Counted from the first letter of the stretch, positions 17,692 to 26,249 are shown. The stretch is 33,847 bases of DNA from Desulfobacterales bacterium (GCA_020057225.1 JAGVGH010000256.1:1-33847), one strand, 5' to 3'. Numbers and translations are program-made. Notes: generated from the letters alone by a model not told the origin.

Positions 17692-19761
17692 TTACGGCAT
17701 CAGCGCGTCAAGGTAGGTCTTAACGGCATCCTCGGTTTTCCGGGTTCCAGTCGTGTCAAACAGATTGGCTGACCAGCCCGGGCCCATGATGCCAAGCTGC
17801 GTGTACAACTGATACCTCACAATCAGGACACCGTCCGTCATTGCGTCATTGTCTCCGTCTCCATCAACGTCCGTGATGAAAGCGGCGGCGCCATTGTCCA
17901 GGAATGGTTTCACGAGGTTTTCCGTATTCCGCGTACCGGACAGTCCAAACAGGTTGGCGGACCAGCCTGGACCCATGATGCCAAGCTGGTTGTAGAGCAT
18001 GTAGCGGACCGCCATAACACCGTCTGTCATGGAATCCGCATCCCCGTCGCCGTCAACGTCCATGTTCCAGTTCTGAACATGCACGGTCCCGCCCTGGCCG
18101 GTGAAGGCGTAGCCAGCGCCCGTCACATTGCTCGTGATGTTGAGCGCAGTGTTGCCATTGAAGGCGTTTTTAATACGGAAGCCAATCTTCACAAGGTCCA
18201 CTGGCAGAGTTCCGCCGGGCCACGCCACACTCGAATCCACCCAGGACATCACGACTTCCTTGTCCGTGGAAGGATCGCCGTCATCCTGCTGCTCGGTATC
18301 CCTCAGAGTCGGCCTGACCTTGACGCCGCCCACCTCAAGGTAATCGCTGTAGCCCATATACTCGAGCTTCGTCGAGTCGAAGTGGACGTAGAAGCCTATG
18401 CCGGTAGAGGCGTTGTTGGCGTCGGAGGTCGTGTATCTGACAGTCACCGTAACGGTCGAGCCGACCGCGGCGGCGGAATCCGCCGGATTTACGCTCACAA
18501 TCTGATACGCTCCGACAATCCGGTTGTCAGTTGCAGGGTTGTACCCTGGCAGGCCGGTGGGCGTCTGCACCGTCGGATCGGTCCCGTTCTGGTACTCCAC
18601 CGAGTTCTTGTAGCCGTCGCTGTCCGTGTCGGCGTTCGGGTCGCAGTTGCCGCCGCAGTAGAGCGCTTCCCACCAATCCGGCAGGCCGTCCGCGTCGGTG
18701 TCCGGATCGCCCAGGGTGATGTCTTTGCCCGTGAGGGCCGCGTTGCTCACAACCACGTCGCTTGAATGCAGGCCCTGGGCCTCCCAGGTGTCCTTGCCGT
18801 TGGACGCGGTGTCAATCCATGCGTAAATTTTAAAGGTTCCGGCGGGAAGCCCGGTGCTGTTGGAACTGTCAAACAAGTACGCCTTGCTGGTGGCGCCCTG
18901 GGTCCAGGAGTACTGGATTTCCCGCGCGGGAGTAACCAGGTCTGTGGCGCGGTAGGCCGCCACGTGCAGCGTCCCAACCTGCGGGCCGGTGTAGCTCACT
19001 GTGCCCGCCACGTTGTATGTGGGCTCCGAAACCACCTGAAGGCCGGAAAGCGTCACCGGCAGCGTCACCGTATGCACGGGAAACGCGGCGTTCAGGTTAT
19101 ACCAGTTCGGATCGTTTTTGTCCACCGCGCCCACCAGAACCGGCACAGGCTCTTTCTGGTCCCCGGCGCCCATGGCCCGGTCCGTGGTAACGGGTGTGCC
19201 GGTGGAGTCCAGGCCGTAGCCCGCCAGCGGGTTCCAAAGATAGGTCTGGGTGAGCTTGAACCCGAACAGGCTGTTGATAGGAGCGTCGCTCTTGACTTTG
19301 AATTTCACCGTGAAGAGTTCGGCGGCCCCGCTGTTGGTATAGGGAGCGCCGCCCGTGGTGGTGTTGATGGCGGCTCCGGAAAAGAGAATCTTGCCCGCCT
19401 CGGTGGCGCTGTTTTCCCGGTTGGTCGGGTAGTTGGTGTACTGGCCGTGGGTGAAAGTGAAGGGGAAGGTGGTGATGATTTCCCCTGGAACTGTCGGCGT
19501 GCCGTCGGTGCCGGTGGCCGGGGCTGTGAGGAGCGTGGGGCTGTATTCCAGCGTAAACGCGCAGCCCGCGACGCCCGCCATGTTGTCCACGGCGATGTTG
19601 AGGTAGAGGTCGCTCCCCTGGGTGTACTGGGTGGCCACGGTGTTGCCGTCCGTGGTTGCCTCCAGACTCAGGGTGTAGTTGGCGGCGTTGGCGGCGCCGG
19701 ACATGCCCAGCGTCAAAAGGGCCGCCGCGAGCAAAACAGCGGGAAAGCGCTTCTGCATCAT
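17692..19761 (-). CDS. Secreted two-cohesin protein with tandem dockerin-like repeats
   Basis: The 689-residue product has a signal peptide (about 1-26, ending GAANA). A first cohesin-like region spans about 27-230, marked by TQGSDLYLNIAVDNMAGVAG and LFTVKFKVKSDAP. A beta-rich linker domain includes YNVAGTVSYTGPQVGTLHVA. A thrombospondin type-3-like calcium stretch follows (DPDTDADGLPDWWE and DPNADTDSDGYKNSVEYQNG, roughly 375-420). A clear second cohesin covers about 430-563, with FYVHFDSTKLEYMGYSDYL and WPGGTLPVDLVKIGFRIKN. Two dockerin-like repeats (566-689) close the protein. GGAGG precedes the ATG at 19761; the frame is open upstream, but the signal peptide and ribosome site fix this start. 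Having both partner modules, it could polymerise or bridge other cohesin proteins. Pairing specificity is inference. Confidence 0.82.
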   Translation of the reverse strand: MMQKRFPAVLLAAALLTLGMSGAANAANYTLSLEATTDGNTVATQYTQGSDLYLNIAVDNMAGVAGCAFTLEYSPTLLTAPATGTDGTPTVPGEIITTFPFTFTHGQYTNYPTNRENSATEAGKILFSGAAINTTTGGAPYTNSGAAELFTVKFKVKSDAPINSLFGFKLTQTYLWNPLAGYGLDSTGTPVTTDRAMGAGDQKEPVPVLVGAVDKNDPNWYNLNAAFPVHTVTLPVTLSGLQVVSEPTYNVAGTVSYTGPQVGTLHVAAYRATDLVTPAREIQYSWTQGATSKAYLFDSSNSTGLPAGTFKIYAWIDTASNGKDTWEAQGLHSSDVVVSNAALTGKDITLGDPDTDADGLPDWWEALYCGGNCDPNADTDSDGYKNSVEYQNGTDPTVQTPTGLPGYNPATDNRIVGAYQIVSVNPADSAAAVGSTVTVTVRYTTSDANNASTGIGFYVHFDSTKLEYMGYSDYLEVGGVKVRPTLRDTEQQDDGDPSTDKEVVMSWVDSSVAWPGGTLPVDLVKIGFRIKNAFNGNTALNITSNVTGAGYAFTGQGGTVHVQNWNMDVDGDGDADSMTDGVMAVRYMLYNQLGIMGPGWSANLFGLSGTRNTENLVKPFLDNGAAAFITDVDGDGDNDAMTDGVLIVRYQLYTQLGIMGPGWSANLFDTTGTRKTEDAVKTYLDALMP
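17695..18066 (-). repeat. Tandem dockerin-like repeats (about 60 residues each)
   Basis: The two units carry the calcium loops DVDGDGDADSMTDG and DVDGDGDNDAMTDG. Each is followed by a helix (VMAVRYMLYNQLG or VLIVRYQLYTQLG), the shared IMGPGWSANLF and a TGTR-T--(L/A)VK--LD helix. They resemble the D-x-D-x-D...LTDG...LRY repeats found at the ends of many secreted proteins, and dockerins more broadly. Confidence 0.75.
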
Positions 19762-19788
19762 GGGTTCCTCCGCGTGATCGAAATGGGT

Positions 19789-19817
19789 TGTATATTGAAG
19801 AAGTGTGTTTCCGTTAA
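19789..19817 (-). promoter_or_regulatory. Candidate promoter of the cohesin-dockerin operon
   Basis: On the minus strand TTAACG (19812-19817) and TATACA (19789-19794) are spaced by exactly 17 bases, about 30 bases upstream of the ATG at 19761. Each hexamer has 4 of 6 consensus bases. Confidence 0.5.
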
Positions 19818-19833
19818 AAAAACAAACGGGCCT

Positions 19834-19850
19834 CCCTTCCAATGGAAGGG
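19834..19850 (-). terminator. Possible terminator of the small exported-protein gene
   Basis: CCCTTCC-AAT-GGAAGGG is a 7-bp stem with a 3-base loop, about 70 bases beyond the stop codon at 19920. On the minus strand it is followed seven bases later by a T-rich run. The gap between stem and T-run makes it imperfect. Confidence 0.45.
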
Positions 19851-19919
19851 CGCATGGCGCTCTATGCAAGGCCGCGCGTTGTTTGTCAGGATTTTTCTCC
19901 TGGCGGCGCGGGCCAGGGG

Positions 19920-20324
19920 TCACGCGGTTTCCGGCGGCGGACGTGGAGGGGAGAGGGGCTCCGAGGAAAAGAGGCTTGCGGGTTCTGTTGGCCGGCCCAA
20001 AGGAGCCAGGGCGGCGGCGGCGTCCCAGGCCGGGCCGGAGCAGGCCGCAAGCAGGGACTGCGCCGGATTGGCGGCCTTCGGGGGGTCCGGGGCTTTGAAC
20101 GAGGCGCTGATGCCCGCGGCGGTTCGAAGTGTCGCCACAAGGCGGGCGTAGGCCGGGGCAAAAAGGGAGGCGTCCCCGGCGGCGCCGGAAAAGTCCCGCA
20201 CACCAAGAATGGCTTCGGCCAGCGCCCCCGCGTCGTCCGGGCGCGCGCGTTCCAGGCCGGGAAGGCCGGACATGCCCGCCGCGAATACAAACGCGAGGAT
20301 GATGGAGAGACCCTTTTTGGCCAT
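19920..20324 (-). CDS. Small exported protein of unknown function
   Basis: The 134-residue product has a signal peptide (KKGLSIILAFVFAAGMSG) and a mature part rich in Ala and Pro. A helical middle section (LFAPAYARLVATLRTAAGIS) is followed by a low-complexity, proline-rich end. I recognise no family. The ATG at 20324 is preferred because AAAGG lies 7 bases upstream; an ATG five codons earlier is possible. A minus-strand promoter at 20418-20447 supports expression. It precedes the cohesin genes on the same strand, but a hairpin and a new promoter separate them, so a shared function is only suggested. Confidence 0.6.
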   Translation of the reverse strand: MAKKGLSIILAFVFAAGMSGLPGLERARPDDAGALAEAILGVRDFSGAAGDASLFAPAYARLVATLRTAAGISASFKAPDPPKAANPAQSLLAACSGPAWDAAAALAPLGRPTEPASLFSSEPLSPPRPPPETA

Positions 20325-20417
20325 TGCGGAACCTTTCATGGCGCGCCGCCCGCGGAAGACCCCCAGGCATCCCCAGGGCGCGCCCGTGCCCTGAGGCCCA
20401 AAAGACATTTGGTCTTA

Positions 20418-20447
20418 CTAATATCAGAACGGAACGCCCCATGTCAA
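20418..20447 (-). promoter_or_regulatory. Promoter of the small exported-protein gene
   Basis: TTGACA (20442-20447, minus strand) is followed after 18 bases by TATTAG (20418-20423). It is about 95 bases upstream of the chosen start and divergent from the mfd promoter. Confidence 0.55.
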
Positions 20448-20523
20448 CGAAATTGAAAGCGCCGCGGCGCGCTTCACAGCCCGGCCCCCGGCAAAAAACC
20501 CTTCCACGCCCCAAAAGGGAGCG

Positions 20524-20552
20524 TTGACACCCCGGCCCGCCTACGGTAGAGG
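20524..20552 (+). promoter_or_regulatory. Candidate mfd promoter
   Basis: A perfect TTGACA (20524-20529) is followed after 17 bases by a weak -10 TAGAGG (20547-20552), about 50 bases before the mfd start. Confidence 0.45.
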
Positions 20553-20602
20553 CTATCCCCGGACAAAACAGGACGCGCCGTCCGGCGAAAGGGAGACGAA
20601 CA

Positions 20603-23600
20603 TTGGAGGCGGAGGAGCAAGCACAGATCGGGCATTCCATCGCGGATGTTGTCAAAGCCCTGCCAAGGGCAAAGGGACGGGTGCCTGTCTCGGGCCTTTC
20701 AGGCTCGGACCGCGCCTTTTTTATCACGGAACTCGCCCGCCGTCTGGAGCGCCCCCTCCTGGTTGTAACACCCTCCGACCACGAGGCCCGGGACTTTCTC
20801 TCGGCCATCGAGGTCTTTTCCTCCGGCCACAGCGCCCCGCGTCCCCTTATCCATTTTCCCCATTACCATCTTTTGCCCTTTAAGGAGACCGCTTACCACG
20901 CGGAAACCGCCAGCGCCCGCCTCTCCGCCCTGTACCGCATGGCCGGGGGAGGCGCTCCCGCCACTGTGGTGTGCGCGGCCCAGGCCCTCATGCCCAGAAC
21001 CATTCCGCGGAGCGTGCTGTTCGCCTCCGCGGAATTGATCATGGAAGGGGAGGAGACCGACCGCGAGCGCCTGCTTGTGAGTCTCGTAAGCCGCGGCTAC
21101 CAGCCCGGCCTGATTGTCGAGGGACCGGGCGGGTTCTCCGTCCGGGGCGGCATTCTCGACGTGTTCCCTCCCGGCCGCGCCGAGCCTTTGCGGATCGAAT
21201 TTTTCGGCGACACGGTGGAATCCATCCGGCGTTTTTCCCCGGCGAACCAGAGAACAACGGGAAAGCTCTCCGAGGCGGTTCTGTTGCCAGCCAGCGAGGC
21301 GGTGGTGGAGCAGGAGGCGCTTCCCGGATTTGTGTACCGGGTGCGGGAGCAGGCGGCGCGGCTGGGGGTTAAGGCGTCCCGGGCGCGGGAGACGGCGGAG
21401 GAGCTGAAGGAAAACCACCGTTTTCCGGGCCACGACAGCTTTTTGCCTCTTTTGTATGAGGAATGCGGGTCAGTGTTTGATTATCTGCCCCCGGGCGTTC
21501 TGTGCGTGGTGGCGGATCCCGCGCGGGTCCGGCGGGAGATGGAGGAGCACGCGCGGCTCTTGGCGGATAATTATTTCAAGGTGAGGTCCGAGGGGCGGCT
21601 GTGTCTTGCGCCCGAAACGACACATTTGACACCGGAGAGGGCCTGGGAGGAGATTCTCGCCCTGCGTCCGGTGACCCTGGACGTGTTGCCTGTGCGCCGT
21701 CCCGGAGAGGCGGAGGGGGTGACGGAGGAGCCAGGGGGCTTTCATTTCGCGGTTCTTGACAACTCGGCGCTCCGCCAGGCCCTTTCCGGGGTCCAGAACC
21801 CGGATATGCCTTTCGCCCCCCTTGCGGAATGGGTCGAGGGCTGCCGTCAAAAAAATCTCGCGGTGGTTGTCGCGGGCAATTCCAAGACCAGGGCCGGGCA
21901 GATCGGGCGGATTCTCGCCCATTACGGGCTGGCCTCGTCCCGCGCCTCCCGCTGGCCTTCCGTGACGGGCGCAAAAGGCGGCGTTTTTATGGTCCCGAGC
22001 CAGCTTTCCTCGGGCTTTGTCTGGGAGGCGGAAGGGCTTGCCGTTGTCACCGACAAGGAGATTTTCGGGACCACCCGGCGGCGCGCCCAGGCAGGCCAGC
22101 GGCCCAGAACCGACCTCCTGGACCTTGCCGAGCTCAAACAGGGCGACCACGTGGTCCACGTGGACCACGGCATCGGCCGGTTCGAGGGTCTGCACAAGAT
22201 GGACGTGGCCGGAGTGCCGGGGGATTTTCTCCTAATTGTGTACAAGGACGGGGACAGGCTTTACCTGCCTGTGGACAGGACCAACCTGGTGCAGAAGTAC
22301 CAGGGGATGGAAAGCATCAACCCTGCCCTGGACAAGCTGGGCGGAAAGACCTGGGAGCGGGTCAAAAGCAAAGTCAAGCAGTCGGTGGAGGTTATCGCCG
22401 GGGAGCTTCTGGAGCTTTACGCCAAAAGGGCGGTGCGGGAAGGGCACGCCTACAGCCCGGCGGACAGCTATTTCAGGGACTTCGAGGAGGCGTTCGAGTA
22501 CGAGGAGACTCCTGACCAGTCGCGGGCCATCGAGGACGTGCTTCTGGACATGGAGCGGTCCCAGCCCATGGACCGGCTGGTGTGCGGGGACGTGGGGTAC
22601 GGGAAGACCGAGGTGGCGCTCCGGGCCGCGTTCAAGGCGGTATCGGACGCGAAGCAGGTGGCGCTGCTCGCGCCCACCACCATTTTGGTGGAGCAGCATT
22701 ACGAGACATTCAAGAAAAGGTTTGCCAGGTATCCCATCGAGGTGGCGTGCCTGAACCGGTTCCGTTCCGCGCGGGAGCAGACGAAAATCATCGAGGGGCT
22801 TAAGGAAGGGCGGGTGGACCTGGTGGTGGGCACGCACCGGCTTTTATCCAAGGATGTGGCCTTCAAAGACCTTGGCCTCATCATCGTGGACGAGGAGCAG
22901 CGTTTCGGCGTGCGGCACAAGGAGCGGCTCAAGGGACTGCGGGCCACAGTGGACGTGCTGGCGCTCACGGCCACCCCCATTCCCCGGACCCTGCACATGT
23001 CCCTTGCCGGAATACGGGACATCTCGGTCATCACCACGCCGCCCGAGCAGAGGCGCCCCATCACCACCTGCATCTCGCCCTTTGACGAGGCCCTGGCCGC
23101 GGAGGCCGTGCGCAGGGAGCTTGCGCGGGGAGGGCAGGTGTATTTTGTCCACAACAGCGTGGAAACCATCTGGAGCATGGCCAGAAGACTTCAGGACCTT
23201 GTTCCCGAGGCGCGGATAGGGGTGGGGCACGGGCAGCTTTCGGAAGAGGAGCTGGAGCGTGTGATGATGCGCTTTGTCAAGCGCGAGCTGGACATGCTGG
23301 TCTGCACCACCATCATCGAGTCGGGCCTGGACATTCCCGCGGCAAACACCATTTTGGTGAACCGGGCCGACCGGTTCGGCCTGGCCCAGATCTACCAGCT
23401 CCGGGGCCGCGTGGGGCGCGGGGACGAGCAGGCGTTCGCCTATCTCTTCATTCCGGACGAGTCGGTGCTCACCCGGGACGCCCAGCGGCGGCTCAAGGTG
23501 CTGATGGAGCACAGCGACCTGGGAGCGGGATTCCAGCTTGCCATGAGCGACCTGCAAATCCGGGGGGGCGGCACCATTTTGGGCCCGTCCCAGTCCGGCC

Positions 23601-24136
23601 ATGTGGCCGCCGTGGGGTACGAGATGTATCTCACGCTCATGGAGGAGGCAATGGCGCGCCTCAAGGGCGAGGAGGTGGCGGCGCCCCTGGAGCCGGAAAT
23701 CACGGTGGATTTCGCCGCGCTCTTTCCTGAAGCCTATATTCCGGACACGGACCAGCGGCTTCTTGCCTACCGGCGTCTTGCCAGGTGCAGGGAAATCGCC
23801 GCCATTTCCCAGTTTAGGGAGGAGCTTATGGACAGGTATGGAAAGCCGCCTGACGAGGCCAGCCAGCTTCTTTACAAAGTCATGCTCAAGTGTATGTGCA
23901 GGCCGGCGGGGGTGAAGCGGCTGGAGATGCAAAAGAAGACGCTTCAGGTCTGGCCGTCCGGAGAGCACATGAAACATCCACAGGAGCTTCTCAAAATGGT
24001 GGGGGAGAACCGGGAGCGGATGCGCCTTGGGGGGGACGGGGCGGCGCGTGTTGTCCTGACAGGGGAGAGCGTGGAGGCGAGGGTGAGGCAGGTCAAAAAC
24101 GTCTTGAAAGAAATGACGCGCCGTGTTAACGGGTAA
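20603..24136 (+). CDS. mfd: Transcription-repair coupling factor Mfd
   Basis: Mfd removes RNA polymerase stalled at DNA lesions and recruits UvrA. The 1177-residue product is full length. It has a UvrB-like N-terminal region (GGILDVFPPGRAEPLRIEFF) and the RNA polymerase interaction domain (GDHVVHVDHGIGRFEG, near 515). The RecG-like translocase has Walker A GDVGYGKTEVALRAAF, the DEEQ box IVDEEQRFGVRHKERLK, TATPIPRTLHMS and the TRG-type RGRVGRGDEQAFAYLF. The C-terminal TRCF domain follows (PEAYIPDTDQRLLAYRRLA). The start is TTG, supported by GGGAG 7 bases upstream and by no earlier in-frame start of this frame. It leads a long same-strand run of envelope and repair genes. Confidence 0.97.
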   Translation: MEAEEQAQIGHSIADVVKALPRAKGRVPVSGLSGSDRAFFITELARRLERPLLVVTPSDHEARDFLSAIEVFSSGHSAPRPLIHFPHYHLLPFKETAYHAETASARLSALYRMAGGGAPATVVCAAQALMPRTIPRSVLFASAELIMEGEETDRERLLVSLVSRGYQPGLIVEGPGGFSVRGGILDVFPPGRAEPLRIEFFGDTVESIRRFSPANQRTTGKLSEAVLLPASEAVVEQEALPGFVYRVREQAARLGVKASRARETAEELKENHRFPGHDSFLPLLYEECGSVFDYLPPGVLCVVADPARVRREMEEHARLLADNYFKVRSEGRLCLAPETTHLTPERAWEEILALRPVTLDVLPVRRPGEAEGVTEEPGGFHFAVLDNSALRQALSGVQNPDMPFAPLAEWVEGCRQKNLAVVVAGNSKTRAGQIGRILAHYGLASSRASRWPSVTGAKGGVFMVPSQLSSGFVWEAEGLAVVTDKEIFGTTRRRAQAGQRPRTDLLDLAELKQGDHVVHVDHGIGRFEGLHKMDVAGVPGDFLLIVYKDGDRLYLPVDRTNLVQKYQGMESINPALDKLGGKTWERVKSKVKQSVEVIAGELLELYAKRAVREGHAYSPADSYFRDFEEAFEYEETPDQSRAIEDVLLDMERSQPMDRLVCGDVGYGKTEVALRAAFKAVSDAKQVALLAPTTILVEQHYETFKKRFARYPIEVACLNRFRSAREQTKIIEGLKEGRVDLVVGTHRLLSKDVAFKDLGLIIVDEEQRFGVRHKERLKGLRATVDVLALTATPIPRTLHMSLAGIRDISVITTPPEQRRPITTCISPFDEALAAEAVRRELARGGQVYFVHNSVETIWSMARRLQDLVPEARIGVGHGQLSEEELERVMMRFVKRELDMLVCTTIIESGLDIPAANTILVNRADRFGLAQIYQLRGRVGRGDEQAFAYLFIPDESVLTRDAQRRLKVLMEHSDLGAGFQLAMSDLQIRGGGTILGPSQSGHVAAVGYEMYLTLMEEAMARLKGEEVAAPLEPEITVDFAALFPEAYIPDTDQRLLAYRRLARCREIAAISQFREELMDRYGKPPDEASQLLYKVMLKCMCRPAGVKRLEMQKKTLQVWPSGEHMKHPQELLKMVGENRERMRLGGDGAARVVLTGESVEARVRQVKNVLKEMTRRVNG

Positions 24137-24176
24137 CCTTTGGAAGATAAGGAAGATACGTCCGGGTCAATCTTTA

Positions 24177-24187
24177 GGGGGGGGGGG
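24177..24187 (+). other. Eleven-base poly-G tract
   Basis: An uninterrupted run of 11 G lies between mfd and the SurA-like lipoprotein gene, about 100 bases upstream of the latter's start. Such runs change length easily by slippage. Whether it affects expression of the downstream operon is unknown. Confidence 0.7.
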
Positions 24188-24210
24188 TTCCGGGCGGGAA
24201 AGGGAGGCCG

Positions 24211-24230
24211 CCGGAAAAAGAATTTTCCGG
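24211..24230. terminator. Hairpin after mfd, possible partial terminator
   Basis: CCGGAAAA-AGAA-TTTTCCGG is a perfect 8-bp stem with a 4-base loop. A T-run (24245-24250) follows 14 bases later, which is far for a classical terminator. Confidence 0.4.
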
Positions 24231-24285
24231 TGTGCCGCGTCCCCTTTTTTGTTTGAGACCGGCAAAACACCATTCGGACACAACC

Positions 24286-25185
24286 GTGAGCCAGACTGTT
24301 TTGCGAAACGCCTGCCGCAGGAGGAAAAGAGACCCTCTGTTTTGGGCCGCCTTGCGGAAAACAGCCCGGCGCGCCCCTGCCGTATTGGCGGTGGCGTTGT
24401 TCTTGGGCGGCGCGGGCTGCGATAAACCGGATTCCTCCCTGGCGCCGGAAATCGTGGCCAAGGTCGGGGAAACGACCCTGACAGCCGCGGACTTCAACGC
24501 GGCCTTCACCATTGCCTCGGCCGCCCTTCCCGCGGGCGACATCGCGGACCCTGAGGGGCGAAAGAAGGCGCGCAGGGATTTTCTCGAGCAGACCATCGAG
24601 GAGATGATTGTGCTGGAGCGGGGCAGGGAGCTGGGGATCAAGCTTTCCCCGGCGGAGATTCAAAAAGCCCTTGCCGACATCCGGCAGGATTATCCGGAGG
24701 ACAGTTTTGAAAAAATGTTTGAAGAGCAGGCCATTGCTTACGATGTGTGGCTTGGGGCGCTCAAGCGCCGGATTTTGATACAAAAAATAGTGGACCGGGA
24801 CATGCCCGCCGTGCGTGTTTCGGATGAGGAGGTGCGGCAGTACGCCCTTGAAAATCCGGAGATGGAATCCGTGGAGGAGGGCGCGCCGGACGATCCCGAG
24901 CTTGAGGCGCTTGAGAAGGAAGTGGAGACGCTGCCTCCCGGGGAGATGGCGGAAGGGGAGGAGGAACCGGCAGGGACGCCGCTTGCGTCCGGGGAGGCCG
25001 CCGCTCTTTCAGACGCTCAGGACTATTCAGAGGCCGCCTCCCTGACAGAGGCGGAAATGGAAAGGCTAAGGGAAATCTACGCTCCCCTTGCCCTGCGCGA
25101 AAAAACCGACCTTGCTTATCAAAAATGGTTCGCGGGCCTTAAGACGCGCTACACCATTTTCATCAACTGGGAAGCTATCAAATGA
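24286..25185 (+). CDS. SurA/PrsA-like periplasmic folding lipoprotein (SurA N-terminal domain)
   Basis: This is probably an envelope chaperone attached by lipid. After a basic N-terminus the product has a hydrophobic segment and lipobox (VLAVALFLGGAGC). A SurA N-terminal-type helical domain follows (KVGETTLTAADFNAAFT, ARRDFLEQTIEEMIVLERGR). No parvulin isomerase signature is visible in the C-terminal half, which is acidic and low in complexity. It may therefore chaperone without isomerase activity. The GTG at 24286 gives 299 residues and a sensible signal sequence; the frame is open to 24232 and neither start has a clear ribosome site. AGGAGG at 24319 even hints at a shorter form with a non-standard start. 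Its stop overlaps the surA start (ATGA). Confidence 0.8.
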   Translation: MSQTVLRNACRRRKRDPLFWAALRKTARRAPAVLAVALFLGGAGCDKPDSSLAPEIVAKVGETTLTAADFNAAFTIASAALPAGDIADPEGRKKARRDFLEQTIEEMIVLERGRELGIKLSPAEIQKALADIRQDYPEDSFEKMFEEQAIAYDVWLGALKRRILIQKIVDRDMPAVRVSDEEVRQYALENPEMESVEEGAPDDPELEALEKEVETLPPGEMAEGEEEPAGTPLASGEAAALSDAQDYSEAASLTEAEMERLREIYAPLALREKTDLAYQKWFAGLKTRYTIFINWEAIK

Positions 25186-26249
25186 CGCCAGGAAAACGGA
25201 ACACACGTTTCGCCCGTGAGCCAGGGCCGGAAAAAGAGCGCCCCGGATGTTTTAAAAAGCGCGTCCTGGCGGGTTTTCTGTCCGCCGTCTGGACGGCGGC
25301 CGCGCTGTTCGCGGTGTGCGCGGTCCCGGGCGCCGCGCGGGCCGAAACGGTGGACCGTATCATTGCTGTGGTGAACAGCGATGTCATCATGCTTTCGGAG
25401 CTGGAAGAGATACTCAAGCCTGTTTACGCGAAGGTGGAGAAATCCAGCTACAGCGAAGGGGAAAAGGCGGAAGCCCGGGCGAAACTCAGGGAAAACGTGT
25501 TGCAGGAGCTTGTGGAGCGGAAGCTCGCGGACCAGGAGATCAAGCGTCTTGGAGTCAAGGTGGAAGAGGCGGAGGTGGACGCGGCCATCGAGCGGACCAA
25601 GACAGAGCGCGGCTGGAGCCAGGAGGATTTGCAGAAGGCGCTTGCCGCGGAAGGACTTGACGTGGCGGGAATGCGCGGGCAGATGAAGGAACAGATGCTG
25701 AGAGCCAAGCTGGTGCAGCTTGCGGTGAGCTCCCGGATTGTTGTGACGGACGAGGATGTGGCGCGCTATATTCAGGAGCACAGCGGGGAGCAGCCGGGGG
25801 ACAAAACCTATCATCTTCACAATTTGGTGATGACAGTCCCGGGGGGTTCCGGAGCGAAGGAAAAAGAGCTTGTCCGGGGCCGCCTCGAGCGTATCCGGGA
25901 AAGGGTCAACGCGGGAGAGCCGTTTCCAGAGGTCCAGGCGCGTCTTTCCGTGGCCGGCCTTCAGGACGGCGGCGGAGACCTGGGGCCTTTCGAGGCCGGG
26001 GAGCTTACCTCCAGCCTGCAGGAAGTGGTGAAAGACCTTGCGCCGGGCAAGTGCGGACCGGTGATGGAGGCCGAAGGGGGCTATCAGATTATCTGGCTTG
26101 AGAGCGTTAAAGCCGCCGAAGGCGCACCACCTCCCGCGGAGGCCAAGGACAATGCGGAGCGCGAGGTGTATAAGGAAATTGTCAACAAACGGTACGCGGA
26201 ATGGCTCGAAGGTCTCAAGAAGCGGGCGTATATCCGGATAATGCGCTGA
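25182..26249 (+). CDS. surA: SurA-type periplasmic peptidyl-prolyl isomerase/chaperone
   Basis: SurA helps outer-membrane proteins to fold on their way through the periplasm. The 355-residue product has a signal peptide ending near AARA (about residue 54, with a long basic n-region). The SurA N-terminal domain begins TVDRIIAVVNSDVIMLSELE. One parvulin domain occupies about 205-310 (YHLHNLVMTVPGG, LGPFEAGELTSSLQEVVKDL, GGYQIIWLE). The C-terminal helix completes the chaperone module. It has one parvulin domain where E. coli SurA has two, as is common outside the gamma-proteobacteria. It overlaps the preceding lipoprotein gene by four bases, so the pair is translationally coupled. Confidence 0.9.
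   Translation: MTPGKRNTRFAREPGPEKERPGCFKKRVLAGFLSAVWTAAALFAVCAVPGAARAETVDRIIAVVNSDVIMLSELEEILKPVYAKVEKSSYSEGEKAEARAKLRENVLQELVERKLADQEIKRLGVKVEEAEVDAAIERTKTERGWSQEDLQKALAAEGLDVAGMRGQMKEQMLRAKLVQLAVSSRIVVTDEDVARYIQEHSGEQPGDKTYHLHNLVMTVPGGSGAKEKELVRGRLERIRERVNAGEPFPEVQARLSVAGLQDGGGDLGPFEAGELTSSLQEVVKDLAPGKCGPVMEAEGGYQIIWLESVKAAEGAPPPAEAKDNAEREVYKEIVNKRYAEWLEGLKKRAYIRIMR

Noticed and set aside
19762-20808. Upstream extension of the cohesin-dockerin frame to a 1038-residue protein
   Set aside because: The ATG at 19761 has GGAGG and opens a signal peptide; the extension is low-complexity and overlaps the small exported-protein gene and the mfd start.
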